Positions 33,050 through 42,733 of a stretch of DNA of 64,000 nucleotides are shown here, piece after piece. The notes below the pieces were generated by a model that was not told where the DNA came from, did no database searches, and saw only the letters and a program-made list of their open reading frames with translations. Position 1 is the stretch's first letter. The number at the start of each line of letters is the position of its first letter. This DNA comes from JAUVUV01 sp964548275 (GTDB lineage: Bacteria > Gemmatimonadota > Glassbacteria > GWA2-58-10). A program made the translations under genes and the position numbers. The stretch is taken from assembly GCA_964548275.1 (NCBI GenBank), contig CAZJQI010000018.1, forward strand, positions 1-64,000, in the 5' to 3' direction.

Positions 33050-35764
33050 ATGAAACAATCTTGCAGCATCATGGGAGATTCCGGTCACAGGGAGGGGACT
33101 GTTCTTTTTTCAGCTGTCCTCAAATTGCTGTTTATTCTTCTGGTTTGCCCTTCCGTGCTTCCGGCTCTTAAATCCGGCCCGGCTGACAGTGCCAACCTGG
33201 TCGAGAACTGGGATGGAGTGCGATTCAGACGCTGGGCCGGTCCCAACCTCTGGGCTAACCGGCTCGCCGACTGGGAGGTGCAGGGTGGTTACCTGATGCC
33301 TGTCAACGGCGACCCGCGTTTCCCGGTGCGTACCGTTCACGCAATTACCCGCGAGGTAACCGGCAAGCAGGCCGGTTTCTCCCTCTCTGTCAAAGTGTCC
33401 TCAGAGGTATCAATACCCTCTGCCTGCCGGGTCGGTTTCCTGGTTGGTGCAGGCGCAGGGCTGCTGGACTGGAGAGCCGCGGCACTTGTGCATTCTAATT
33501 CCGGTAAAGGCGGTGGGATTCTGGCATTCCTCGAACTCGGGCCACAGCCCCGGCTGACTTTCCTGGATAACAGCAACGAACACGCCGTGCGGGAGTATGC
33601 AGAACTTGCCGGCTCGGGCGTTGAAAAGCGAACCGATTTCAGCAATGGCAAAGAGTATTTACTCAAGTTCGAGGCCAAGCCGTCAACTGAGCCAAACACC
33701 TACGATTTTCGCCTCTCACTCAGCGATGTCTCCACCGGTGAGAGGCTGGCTGAGCTGGCTCTCGACAACCGTGCTGAATACGAGGTACTGGGTTCGTTCG
33801 CGCTCTCTTTCAGCCCGCTCGAAAAGGTGAGTAAGCCCTCTATCCGCCTGTGCGAATTCCGCGCCTGGGGTGAAAAGCTGCGTTCGCGTCCCGAACGCGC
33901 TTTCGGACCATGCACAGGTACCCTTTATTCGGTAGCTCGCGGTGTGCTCAAGATGACCGCCCAGTTTGCTCCTGTGGCTTATCAGAGCGAGCCTGGCAAC
34001 CGTATCCCTTCCCCGCTCAAGGCCTATCTTGAAATCAAAGGTACAGGCTCCGGCGTTCAGGACTGGCAGCCAGCCGACAGCGCGCGGATCACTATCCCCG
34101 ACTATACTGCCCGCTTCCGGGTGGAAAGCTGGAGGAGCAATAAGGATCGGGCTTTCCGTGTCGTATATCCCGGCCAGGGCGGCAAAAAATACTATTACGA
34201 GGGCACGATTGCCGCTGAACCGGAAATCGGAGGCGTATTTTCCCTTGCAGCTTTCACCGGCATGGGGGTGATGGGCCGCACAGCCGACTCCGGACCGGCC
34301 CCGAAAGACAAGGGCCCGATTGTGGGACGCTGGACACCGGCCAATATCTGGTTCCCCTTTGCCGAAACAGTAAAAAATCTCTCCGCGCGGAAAGTCGACC
34401 TGCTCTGCTTTACCGGGGATCAGGTCTACGAAGGCAAACCCACTGAGCCTGACCGCGCAGACCGTTTCCCGGTCTACGATTACCTTTACAAATGGTATCT
34501 CTGGCACTGGGCTTTTGGAGAGCTTACCCGCCACCGGCCGGCGATCTGCCAGGTGGATGACCACGACGTCTACCAGGGAAATGTCTGGGGCTGGGAAGGG
34601 AAGCTTAATATGAGCGGAAGCAACTGGTTCGGCGGCTACATGATGGACCCGCTGTTCGTGCAGCTTGTCCAGCGTACCCAGTGTGCGCACAACCCCGACC
34701 CCTACGACCCTACCCCGATCCTGAACGGTATTGACGTTTACTACACCGGCTTCTCTTATGGCGGAGTGAGTTTTGCCGTGCTCGAGGACCGAAAGTTCAA
34801 GTCAGCCCGCACCGTGGAGGACAGCCTGGCCGTTCTGCTCGGGGCACGCCAGCTTGATTTTATCCAGCGCTGGGCCACGGACTGGCGCAATGTTACGATG
34901 AAAGTCGTGCTCAGCCAGACTATCTATGCTTCCGTGCAGACCGATAAGGACGGCAATATCACGAAAGATTACGACACAGGCGGCTGGCCAAAGGCGGGAC
35001 GAGACCGGGCCGTGAGCATCTTTCGCAAAGCCCGCGCACTGATTATCGGCGGCGACCAGCACCTTTCGACCCTGGTTCGCCTGGGCCTGGAAACCTACTC
35101 CGACGGTCCGGTGCAGTTCTGCGTGCCGGCAATCGGCAACATCTTCTGGCGCTGGTTCTATCCCCGCAATTCAGGCACCGGCCCCCTGGCCGACCCTCAC
35201 GGCTACACCGGGGATTTCGAGGATGGTTTCGGCAACCGCTTCCGCCTTCTCGCAGCAGCCAATCCCACGGATGTCACCTTCATGGGCGACCGCGACCAGA
35301 CCCTCCGGCGCTGGAACTCCCGCCCAGGGGGCAATGTGGATTCTGTCCGGCTCTGCCAGGGCGACGGGGTCGGTATCGTGCGGATCGATACAGGGAAAAG
35401 GACTTACCGGATCGAATGCTGGCCTTATAATGTGATGCCCAACCCTGAAGGCAAAGGACAGTTCAAGGGCTGGCCGGCCACTTTCACTCAAGCAGAAATG
35501 GACGGCCGCGATGTTCCGTATTATATCGCCCGGGTTGAATACCCTCCTGGTAAAAAAATCTGCGCCGCTGTGTTTGACCAGATTGTCAATGAGATGATTT
35601 ACTGCTTTCCTATAAAATATCCGGGTGAACCGCTGCCTGTCTATGCCAACGGAATATACGACGTTTTATTAATAGAACCTGACTCCCCGGCCAGATTACC
35701 CAAGAGATTTTCAGGCCTGCTGGCTGTTGATAATCCTCAGAATGCACGGGTAATAAAATATTAG
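33050..35764 (+). CDS. PhoD-like metallophosphoesterase with N-terminal beta-rich domain
   Basis: This 904-aa exported protein has a hydrophobic signal region at about residues 20-40. Residues about 60-290 form a beta-rich region that may bind a ligand. The catalytic domain, about 400-720, is of the PhoD type: FTGDQVYEG, then ICQVDDHDVYQGNVWGWEG, YTGFSYGGVSFAVLEDRKFK and IIGGDQHLSTLVRLG give the metal-binding Asp and His set. PhoD enzymes are phosphodiesterases or alkaline phosphatases. The C-terminus (about 720-904) is beta-rich. No clear ribosome site precedes the ATG. It lies 22 bp after the amidohydrolase gene. The substrate is unknown. Confidence 0.85.
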   Translation: MKQSCSIMGDSGHREGTVLFSAVLKLLFILLVCPSVLPALKSGPADSANLVENWDGVRFRRWAGPNLWANRLADWEVQGGYLMPVNGDPRFPVRTVHAITREVTGKQAGFSLSVKVSSEVSIPSACRVGFLVGAGAGLLDWRAAALVHSNSGKGGGILAFLELGPQPRLTFLDNSNEHAVREYAELAGSGVEKRTDFSNGKEYLLKFEAKPSTEPNTYDFRLSLSDVSTGERLAELALDNRAEYEVLGSFALSFSPLEKVSKPSIRLCEFRAWGEKLRSRPERAFGPCTGTLYSVARGVLKMTAQFAPVAYQSEPGNRIPSPLKAYLEIKGTGSGVQDWQPADSARITIPDYTARFRVESWRSNKDRAFRVVYPGQGGKKYYYEGTIAAEPEIGGVFSLAAFTGMGVMGRTADSGPAPKDKGPIVGRWTPANIWFPFAETVKNLSARKVDLLCFTGDQVYEGKPTEPDRADRFPVYDYLYKWYLWHWAFGELTRHRPAICQVDDHDVYQGNVWGWEGKLNMSGSNWFGGYMMDPLFVQLVQRTQCAHNPDPYDPTPILNGIDVYYTGFSYGGVSFAVLEDRKFKSARTVEDSLAVLLGARQLDFIQRWATDWRNVTMKVVLSQTIYASVQTDKDGNITKDYDTGGWPKAGRDRAVSIFRKARALIIGGDQHLSTLVRLGLETYSDGPVQFCVPAIGNIFWRWFYPRNSGTGPLADPHGYTGDFEDGFGNRFRLLAAANPTDVTFMGDRDQTLRRWNSRPGGNVDSVRLCQGDGVGIVRIDTGKRTYRIECWPYNVMPNPEGKGQFKGWPATFTQAEMDGRDVPYYIARVEYPPGKKICAAVFDQIVNEMIYCFPIKYPGEPLPVYANGIYDVLLIEPDSPARLPKRFSGLLAVDNPQNARVIKY

Positions 35765-35790
35765 TTTTATCCTTAATGTTTGGAGTATGA

Positions 35791-37083
35791 ATGGAAACAA
35801 CCGTTATTGCGGAACTCAGGACAATAAGAATCTTTCCTTTTATAATGCTGATTCTGGCCGCTACAGCATGCACTCAAGAGTACAGCTCTGAACTTGATAA
35901 TAAGAAAAACGAGAGCACTTCACTGAGTCAAGTCCACCTGGAGGTACTCGATCATTTTCTCTTCCTTGCTGATTTGGCAGCCGAAGCCCTTCGGCAGGAG
36001 CCGGCTGCCAGCCGTGTCGCCTTGAGCAAACCCCGCATTCGCAAATATTACCAATTCTTTGTCGATTCCTACGCAGTTCGGGCTCTGGCTGTGGCTTATG
36101 ATCTCACCGGCCGGGAGCGCTATTTTGCCGCTTGCCGCACATGGTCGGACAGGATGCTTCGCCATCAGAACAAAATGATCCCGCAAGGCGCATACTATAT
36201 GAACTATCACAGGAAACCGGGAGAATCCACCGGCCAATGGTTTGTGGCCGACTGCGGTTCGATTGCCATGGGAATCGTGGCTACTGCGGCTCGTTGCACC
36301 GATAAAACAGAGCGAAAACGTTATATGGACTCGGCCCGCTCTTTCGCCAGACTGGTTACGGAGAATTTCGTTCGGGAATCGGGCGGGATTACGGACGGGC
36401 ACTGGAAAAAGAGCGACAAAGAGTGGTGGTGTTCCACTGCGCTATTTTCCGCTTTCGCATTCCAGCTCTATGGTATGACCGGGAATGAAATCTACAAAAA
36501 AGTGGCTATCGATGCAGTAGACTGGTTACTCCGGTTCGAATACAACGGGACAATCTTATATAAATTCGAGCAAGGTGCGCCAACAACAATTTTTTACATC
36601 CTCGAGGCCTATACCTCAGGCCTGCCGTATTTCGAACCCGGCAGTAAGCGCCAGCAGAAAGTTTTCGAGAGGCTTTCCCAGACTGTGGAATGGATAACCG
36701 ATACCCAGACCCCTGAGGGCACCTGGGATTACAATCCCGATAACTGGGGTGTGAAGCTGGGCGGTCTGCCCTGCCATTTATTGATATATTTGAAGCATGT
36801 GCAGGAAAAATCGTTCAGGCAGCGCGAATGGCTCTCCCCTTCAGGTGAATTCGTATCCTTTGAAAAACTCGTCACCCGCGCTGCCGAAAAGGCATTGCAT
36901 TATTTTGCCACGAAAGGACCGGATGGCAAGGCTTTTACTCAAAAAGATGCTTTCACGATGATGTCTTACGCCGAGAAACTGTGTCCTGACGAGCTTTATC
37001 ATAAAACGAGTGTAAAATTTCCCTATAAGAAGTACTCCGAACAGGAGCTTTCCCAACTATTGAAAGAGCGGCGCCGCCCTTGA
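35791..37083 (+). CDS. Lipoprotein with predicted alpha/alpha-barrel (six-hairpin glycosidase-like) fold
   Basis: I do not recognise the exact family. A lipobox LAATAC ends near residue 29. The rest is rich in helices with aromatic and acidic residues, such as FVDSYAVRALAVAYDLTGRERYF split across two helices, WFVADCGSIAMGIVATAA, and TQTPEGTWDYNPDNW, which resembles the repeated GxW motifs of six-hairpin glycosidase and lyase families. It is 430 aa long. TTGGAG lies about 6 bases before the ATG. It follows the PhoD-like gene by 26 bp and fits a role in carbohydrate breakdown, but this is inference from fold and context. Confidence 0.65.
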   Translation: METTVIAELRTIRIFPFIMLILAATACTQEYSSELDNKKNESTSLSQVHLEVLDHFLFLADLAAEALRQEPAASRVALSKPRIRKYYQFFVDSYAVRALAVAYDLTGRERYFAACRTWSDRMLRHQNKMIPQGAYYMNYHRKPGESTGQWFVADCGSIAMGIVATAARCTDKTERKRYMDSARSFARLVTENFVRESGGITDGHWKKSDKEWWCSTALFSAFAFQLYGMTGNEIYKKVAIDAVDWLLRFEYNGTILYKFEQGAPTTIFYILEAYTSGLPYFEPGSKRQQKVFERLSQTVEWITDTQTPEGTWDYNPDNWGVKLGGLPCHLLIYLKHVQEKSFRQREWLSPSGEFVSFEKLVTRAAEKALHYFATKGPDGKAFTQKDAFTMMSYAEKLCPDELYHKTSVKFPYKKYSEQELSQLLKERRRP

Positions 37084-37162
37084 TAGCTGGTAAAAGGCAA
37101 GTGTGCCCGCTCTTTGAGTCGGACAACGGCAAGCAAGCGTACGGGTTTTTCAGGAGAAAACC

Positions 37163-37693
37163 ATGCAGGATGTATTAGTGGTTGTGGATGTACAGAACGA
37201 TTTCTGCGAGGGCGGCGCTCTGGCAGCCCACGACACCGAGAGCCTGATCGAGGAGATCAACAGCCTGATCTCGAAATACAGCAAGGACAGCAAACTGGTG
37301 ATTTTCACACGGGACTGGCACCCGGCTGACCACTGCTCATTCAAGGAGCAGGGAGGCCAGTGGCCTGCCCACTGCGTGGCCGGCACCAGGGGAGCCGAAT
37401 TCCACCCGGGTCTGAAATTACCACCCTGCCATCTGGTGGTCTCCAAGGCCACTTCCCAGGATAAGGATGCCTACAGCGCTTTCCAGGGCACAGGCCTGGC
37501 CCAGCTTCTGGAAAACCTCGGCATACAATCGCTGGCGATCTGCGGGATTGCCACGGAGTACTGCGTGCGGGCCACTTTCGAGGATGCCGTGAAGAACGGG
37601 TTCGACGCTGTAGTAAAAAGGCGGGCGATCCGGCCCGTAGTCCCGGACAGTGAGGAGGAGAGGGAGGCTTTCGAGGTTTTTCAGAGCTATTAG
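37163..37693 (+). CDS. pncA: Nicotinamidase
   Basis: PncA hydrolyses nicotinamide to nicotinate in the NAD salvage pathway in the cytosol. The catalytic triad is visible: Asp9 in VVDVQNDF, Lys in VSKATSQDKDAYSAF, and Cys in GIATEYCVRATFEDA. The metal ligands Asp, His and His lie in TRDWHPADHCSF, and WPAHCVAGTRGAEFH is typical of true nicotinamidases rather than other isochorismatase-like enzymes. At 176 aa it is slightly short but complete. AGGAG precedes the ATG. Confidence 0.95.
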   Translation: MQDVLVVVDVQNDFCEGGALAAHDTESLIEEINSLISKYSKDSKLVIFTRDWHPADHCSFKEQGGQWPAHCVAGTRGAEFHPGLKLPPCHLVVSKATSQDKDAYSAFQGTGLAQLLENLGIQSLAICGIATEYCVRATFEDAVKNGFDAVVKRRAIRPVVPDSEEEREAFEVFQSY

Positions 37694-37771
37694 CTCTCTC
37701 AGGATAGAAAGTATGCCCACCATAAATCGTGCAGGAGGCGGCAGTGTCCACGCCAGCTACCCGATCACGGT

Positions 37772-40700
37772 CTACTCGCTTAATTCAAGTTCATGATTCT
37801 GTTGCTGACCGCGCGAGTGCGAGGGAGGCTTTCGAGCCTTATCAGGCACTGCTGGTAGTTCAAGAGCCTGGAAGCACGGTTTCTTAATCACAGCTTTCAG
37901 CAATTCGGCCTGGGCTGGGTATTCCGCAAGAGTTTTCTCAAGAATCCAAAGAAGTTCCAGCAGTTCTGTTGTGAACTCGCTCGTCCAGCGTTCGGGGCGG
38001 ATGTTGTCCAAGGGTGAAGATTTTTTACCCCAACCTCTCTTCATGCGATAGTTCAACCAAGACTGGACAACTTTCAAACCGGAAACTTCAAACTCGTATA
38101 TATCTTGTTCGACTGGTCGAAAATCGCCATCGCCTACATGAAGTGTTTTAGTCGTGTCGTTGTATTCGTACTTCTCAGGGTAGCCGTCCGGGTTACCCGG
38201 AACAGGTTTTTCGCAACGGGCTTTGCCTGTAGGGACCTGGCCGCGTTGCTTGCCCTTGGGGACGAAGCGCTGGCCGTATGTATGCTGCCATAGTAGCTTT
38301 GCCCCTATTGCGCGAATCTTTTTGAACAAGGCCGCGTCCTTAGTAATGGGCACACGAAGCTCGCGGCTTTCCAGTTCATCTGCGTAAAAGTTAGTGAAGG
38401 TCGGCTGGGCCAGTATTCCATAGACATAGGACAGTAAGTCTTCCGGCTTCATTTGTCGCCCGTATTCCTTGCTTAACATTTCAACTAGCCCAGGTAAGAT
38501 GTTAGGTTCCTTGCCCGCTATGTCGCGGTAAAGCGGCACAGTGTCCTTTCCCCCACGCCCAGAGAAATAGTGGCGGTCTGGTATTTCGCAGCAAGCAGTA
38601 AGTGCAGGACCTTTTCCCAATGGAAGGTTGAACTGGCTTGTGATATATATCTGCTTGATACTATGGGTACGCCAAAGGGCGGGTCGAAGGTAATCCCCTA
38701 AGCGATTATCAGCAATGATCAACTGCCGGTCAAAGGAACGATAGGAATAACGCGCAAATGGCGGATGCGGGGAGTTCCGAACTAATTGAGCGATGGGCTT
38801 CTCTCTTTGGCTTCCCATTAATATGGGTGGATAGTTGCAGTTCACTTTACGGTCGCGTGTTTCCTTGAAGGCTGTGGTTCTGTCATTTGAACTTAGCAGC
38901 GCCAACCAGCGTTTTTTTAGTGTTTCTGTGTCGAAGCAAATAGGCCAAATACGTTTGAACTCAATCCCCGTATGCTGCCAAGGAAAAAGGTCGGCCAGTA
39001 GCGGCCAGTAGAAGTATTTGCCTTTCCCAACAGGGCGGAAGGGCGCTTGCCAATCTTCTGGGCATTTTTCCCATTGCAGACTTTTAAAATCTTGAATGTT
39101 TCCCAGTGATTTGAGTTTAACTTCACGTGTACCATCAACGCTGGCGTAGTGGACCTTAGCAGGGTCGTTTTTATTTGTCTCATTGTAACGTGCAGCAACG
39201 GCTATTGCCACAGGCGTTTGAATAGTAAATATGTTTTCGCTTTTACGCGCGCCGCGCCCTTCGCCGCCCAGGTCTATAATCCAGATTTCGTCACAAAAAC
39301 GTCGCATGTGTTCCCTCATGCCGCAAAAGGCGTGGCCGTCAAGATAGCTGGCAGCGCTGATGAAGCTTACCACGCCTGGTCCGGAAGCCATAGGATGCTC
39401 GAAGACCTTCCAAAGCGCCCAGCGCCAGAAATAAACGTACAGGTTATACAGATTCTTGACATCCACGGCGTGACCGGCGGCTATCGCGGGATTAAGGAAG
39501 TCTTTGAAGATCGCGCTCACTCTCTTGCCGTCATCACCCCAGCGGACCCATCCGCCTGTGCGAGCTCTGTTGTCGTCACCGGCAGCCTCGTGGCGGTCAT
39601 AAGGTGGATTACCAAGGCAGACGATAACGGGAATTTTGTCCTTGACCTCAAGTGCCCGGCTATGCTGCTCGGCAATGGGCTTGAGAATCAGGGGAAGCTG
39701 TGGAGGTTTGGTATGGGGATTTTCTAAAGTATCGGTCAGGTAGACCTGGGTTCCATTGGAGGGCATCGTTGCACCCTGCTGAACAAGTGCACGACTGACA
39801 CGCAGCTCGGACACAGCGAATGGACCGACCATGTTTTCGAAGCCGTACAGGTTTCGCGCAAGGTCCGACGCCTTCTCGGGCACAGCTCCGGCGCCCTGGT
39901 GAGTTTGGACTTTACTTAAAGCGTGTTCAATGACGCCCAGAAGGTAAGTTCCCGTGCCGACAGCCGGGTCGAGTGTTACTACACCCAGATCGGCAAATCC
40001 CAATTTCTTGCCCAGCCGGTTAGTCAGCAGGTTGTCGATCAGACGTACCTGTGCACGTACTACTTCTATTGGAGTATAGTAAACTCCGGCGTCTTTGCGG
40101 AGCTTGGGATCATAGACAGCAAGAAAGTCTTCGTAGAAGTAGAGCCAGGGATCATCCGGGCCAATCAGGTTGGCTGGTGGTACAATACCGATCACGCGCA
40201 AAAGCAGGTTCAATGAAGCGGATATTTCAGTCCGGGCGTTTGGGTCGGTCAGCACCTGAAGCGCACGCGACAAAAGGCTGTGTTCAGCGGATAAGGCATT
40301 CTCCGCTTGTATCAGCGTAAGTGGATCAGCACCTTCGCTTCTAGCCAATAGCAGGGCGAAAGTCACGGTCTGAGCATAGGCGTCTGCGAATTGCGAATCA
40401 GTGGCGTCGGGGAATAGAAGTTGCCGCCAGTCCCTGGCGAGTTGCACAAGGGGCGAATTAGGGTCTTTAAGTGCGTCTTTAACGTCGTCGCGCAGCATCC
40501 GGCACAGCGGGGCCAGGAGATCAGCCAAGCCCTTCAAATCTATCTTGCCTTTGCCTTTCGTTGGGATGAAGGGCTGCCAGGAAAGAAAATCGATCAGGAG
40601 TGCCGCTAAGGCGTAGGTATCCTTGTCAGCTACTGCTTTTCTGCCGTCGGTTGCCACGTCGCCGGAGAGACGGACTACGGGGCGGTCTGCTTTTCCAGCC

Positions 40701-41086
40701 CGGTAAAGCCCCCAGTCGTTACCGTCGCAATAGAGCAGGTTGGGTATTGCTTTAAACCTCTTCCACTGCTCACGGTTGTGGCCTGTGAAACGGCTGGGTG
40801 TAGCGCCAAGGCCGGGGGCTTTCAATTCCACATAACCGACAAGCAGATTGTTCATGTGTATGGCATAGTCGGGTTTGCCCATTCGGCCGGGAAGTCTGGT
40901 CTCGCCTGTAGATACGACATTCCATGCTAAGGCTCGCGCGACGGCGTTTATAAATGTTTCGAAGGGAGCGCGAAGCTGATCTTCCGGATCGCCGGTGGTA
41001 AGTTGCGTCATCTTGGCCGTTACGGCGTCAGCGAAGCGTCGTAGTGCTTTGACCATTTCTCTTTCAATCTTGGGGTTTCTAGCCAT
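37772..41086 (-). CDS. Type IIG-like restriction-modification enzyme (single-chain nuclease plus DNA methyltransferase)
   Basis: This 1104-aa protein combines cutting and methylation. The N-terminus has a PD-(D/E)xK nuclease motif: PD at 72-73 and ELK at 87-89. The methyltransferase has GVYYTP at 334-339, the SAM-binding motif I DPAVGTGTY at 373-381 and the catalytic motif IV NPPY at 493-496, which marks N6-adenine methylation. The region after about 700 probably holds the target recognition domain. No helicase motifs are seen, so it is not a Type ISP or Type I enzyme. It is solitary, with no separate specificity subunit. An AT-rich region with a palindrome precedes it. It is likely a defence gene gained by transfer. 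Confidence 0.85.
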   Translation of the reverse strand: MARNPKIEREMVKALRRFADAVTAKMTQLTTGDPEDQLRAPFETFINAVARALAWNVVSTGETRLPGRMGKPDYAIHMNNLLVGYVELKAPGLGATPSRFTGHNREQWKRFKAIPNLLYCDGNDWGLYRAGKADRPVVRLSGDVATDGRKAVADKDTYALAALLIDFLSWQPFIPTKGKGKIDLKGLADLLAPLCRMLRDDVKDALKDPNSPLVQLARDWRQLLFPDATDSQFADAYAQTVTFALLLARSEGADPLTLIQAENALSAEHSLLSRALQVLTDPNARTEISASLNLLLRVIGIVPPANLIGPDDPWLYFYEDFLAVYDPKLRKDAGVYYTPIEVVRAQVRLIDNLLTNRLGKKLGFADLGVVTLDPAVGTGTYLLGVIEHALSKVQTHQGAGAVPEKASDLARNLYGFENMVGPFAVSELRVSRALVQQGATMPSNGTQVYLTDTLENPHTKPPQLPLILKPIAEQHSRALEVKDKIPVIVCLGNPPYDRHEAAGDDNRARTGGWVRWGDDGKRVSAIFKDFLNPAIAAGHAVDVKNLYNLYVYFWRWALWKVFEHPMASGPGVVSFISAASYLDGHAFCGMREHMRRFCDEIWIIDLGGEGRGARKSENIFTIQTPVAIAVAARYNETNKNDPAKVHYASVDGTREVKLKSLGNIQDFKSLQWEKCPEDWQAPFRPVGKGKYFYWPLLADLFPWQHTGIEFKRIWPICFDTETLKKRWLALLSSNDRTTAFKETRDRKVNCNYPPILMGSQREKPIAQLVRNSPHPPFARYSYRSFDRQLIIADNRLGDYLRPALWRTHSIKQIYITSQFNLPLGKGPALTACCEIPDRHYFSGRGGKDTVPLYRDIAGKEPNILPGLVEMLSKEYGRQMKPEDLLSYVYGILAQPTFTNFYADELESRELRVPITKDAALFKKIRAIGAKLLWQHTYGQRFVPKGKQRGQVPTGKARCEKPVPGNPDGYPEKYEYNDTTKTLHVGDGDFRPVEQDIYEFEVSGLKVVQSWLNYRMKRGWGKKSSPLDNIRPERWTSEFTTELLELLWILEKTLAEYPAQAELLKAVIKKPCFQALELPAVPDKARKPPSHSRGQQQNHELELSE

Positions 41087-41133
41087 CTGCCTTTACTCTC
41101 CCGTGGCTGTTGCATCCTGTTTGAACCATTTTT

Positions 41134-41148
41134 ATGTTAAAATAACAT
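41134..41148. promoter_or_regulatory. Palindrome upstream of the restriction-modification gene
   Basis: ATGTTA-AAA-TAACAT is a perfect inverted repeat 48 bp before the start codon of the minus-strand restriction-modification gene, in an AT-rich region. It could be an operator, as restriction-modification genes are often tightly controlled, but no controller protein gene is next to it. The rest of 41087-41364 shows no gene. Confidence 0.35.
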
Positions 41149-41364
41149 GGAGGCAAACTTGTTGCAAAAATATTCGAGACAGTTTGGATTTTTTAGAAAT
41201 CAGTAGCAGTTTGTTTTTTGTAAAATGACTAAAACTGCAACCTTTGTAAGTCAAAAGCAGTAACTCTTTCAGATTTACCGTTTTTTATTGTTCGCCTTGT
41301 CCGGGCACACGATTAGAATCATGGGGTACTTTTCAATCTTCAAAAATTGATCGCAGCAACACGT

Positions 41365-42081
41365 TCACTCTACCACCCGGCTCACCCGAAAATTGTCATA
41401 AATCGAGTGGGTGTGCCAGATACGCAGGCCATGATGGCCCCGGGTGAGCGTTTCCTCGTATGTGGCCTCCCCGAGCTTTCTGCCGTCCAGGAACACTGCC
41501 ACTTCAGGCGGCTGGATCAGGTAGGAGATGTGGTACACCTGGCCGAACACCAGCGGCTCGAACCAGCCCTCCTCGACCAGCCTGAACCCGGGGTTCAGCC
41601 GCATGCGCAACCGCAGCATCCAGCGCTTCTGGTCTGGATGGAGATTGTTCAGCACTGTGATCAGGTAATTCGGGAAAACATGGTACTGCGGGTATTTACC
41701 GTTGCGGGTGTCAGAGGTTTTTAAAAGGCTCGAACCCTCCGGCATCGAAGCCAGCAGGAACATGTTGATATTGCTGTGGATCGTGTTGGCCATCAGGCGT
41801 ACGTCATACTCCACCAACTGCGGCCCGCTGAACTCCTTCTTGCACCAGATTGTAACAGCGCCGACATTTCCGAATCTCGCGTCCACATCCAGCCAGCCCT
41901 GGTTCACACCGATCGTGGCATCGCCCTCGGCAAGCCAGTTTCCAAGTCCCCTGTCGAAAGTGTCGAAAAAAACCTCCTCGCAATGGTAAGACTTATCTCC
42001 GAGTTTAACAGGGAAAGCCTGCGCGAAAGCGGAACCCCATGCTGCTATCACGATTAGAAGTCCTGCACCAATTTCTTTCAT
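41365..42081 (-). CDS. Exported concanavalin-A-like fold protein (DUF1961/DUF6250-like)
   Basis: A signal peptide ends near AFA (residue 21). The 238-aa protein then has FFDTFDRGLGNWLAEGDATI and VWC-like IWCKKEFSGPQLVEYDVRL, VYHISYLIQPPEVAVFLDGR and HHGLRIWHTHSIYDNFRVSR, the order seen in jelly-roll carbohydrate-binding proteins of the DUF1961/DUF6250 kind. These are often next to polysaccharide lyases and sulfatases. GGAGG precedes the ATG. It is the last gene of a minus-strand run. The family assignment is by pattern only and the ligand is unknown. Confidence 0.65.
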   Translation of the reverse strand: MKEIGAGLLIVIAAWGSAFAQAFPVKLGDKSYHCEEVFFDTFDRGLGNWLAEGDATIGVNQGWLDVDARFGNVGAVTIWCKKEFSGPQLVEYDVRLMANTIHSNINMFLLASMPEGSSLLKTSDTRNGKYPQYHVFPNYLITVLNNLHPDQKRWMLRLRMRLNPGFRLVEEGWFEPLVFGQVYHISYLIQPPEVAVFLDGRKLGEATYEETLTRGHHGLRIWHTHSIYDNFRVSRVVE

Positions 42082-42138
42082 TAAAACAACCTCCGAAATA
42101 TGTTCATTTGAAGCTTTCGCATTTAGAAGGGCAAAAAA

Positions 42139-42702
42139 TCAATCTCTTTTGCGGTGAATCTGGCGCCACTTGTGGGGCTCCATGAAAGGCGGCTTGCCGG
42201 CCTGCTGGGCAGCCCGCTGAATCGGGCGAGCCAGGTCAGGGAAACCATTGTCCCCGTAAAAACTGACAGTCTCGTATGCCAGAAGAGCCTCGATCATTTT
42301 CACCCCGAACAGTTCCCCGTCCACGAAAACATGCGCCAGCAGCCTGCCGTAGCTGTCCTCACGGAAAGGCAGGTATTCGATCACCTCGGCCTGGTCCAGA
42401 AGCTTGCCGGCATATCTGGCAGCTTCTCTCCCGTAAGGCTGGCCCTTGAGAAATCCGTGCTCCGGGTGGGCGATTTCGGGAGTGTCGATTCCCAGAATCC
42501 GGATGTTCAGCCTGCCCGCGCTGAATGTGTCGCCGTCATCGACCTGGATCTGGCTTCGCCGCAACCGTACCAGTTCGGCAGCGTAATGGGGGTATTTTTC
42601 GGCTGCCGGGGATTCAGCGGCCTTCTCAGTTCCGCAGGCCAGGCAAAACAGAAAAATAAGAAAGGCTGTCAGCCGAGTTTTACGCGGTTTTGCACTGAGC
42701 AT
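42139..42702 (-). CDS. Thermonuclease-like (SNase) lipoprotein
   Basis: This is a secreted or membrane-tethered staphylococcal nuclease-like protein of 187 aa. FLACG in the signal region gives a lipobox near residue 23. The SNase motifs are kept: DDGDTF, IRILGIDTPE with the Arg, Asp, Thr and Glu of the active site, YGREAARYAGKLL, and DSYGRLLAHVFVDG with the second catalytic Arg. Such enzymes cut DNA and RNA in a Ca2+-dependent way, perhaps for nutrient use. The ribosome site is weak. It lies in the same direction as its neighbours. Confidence 0.88.
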   Translation of the reverse strand: MLSAKPRKTRLTAFLIFLFCLACGTEKAAESPAAEKYPHYAAELVRLRRSQIQVDDGDTFSAGRLNIRILGIDTPEIAHPEHGFLKGQPYGREAARYAGKLLDQAEVIEYLPFREDSYGRLLAHVFVDGELFGVKMIEALLAYETVSFYGDNGFPDLARPIQRAAQQAGKPPFMEPHKWRQIHRKRD

Positions 42703-42733
42703 ATTTTCGGCCTTTGTAGATATAAAGATACGA

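Noticed and set aside
37772..41086. BREX PglX or Type I HsdM as the identity of the large methyltransferase
   Set aside because: No BREX partner genes or HsdS/HsdR are next to it, and the N-terminal PD...ELK motif points to a single-chain nuclease-methyltransferase.
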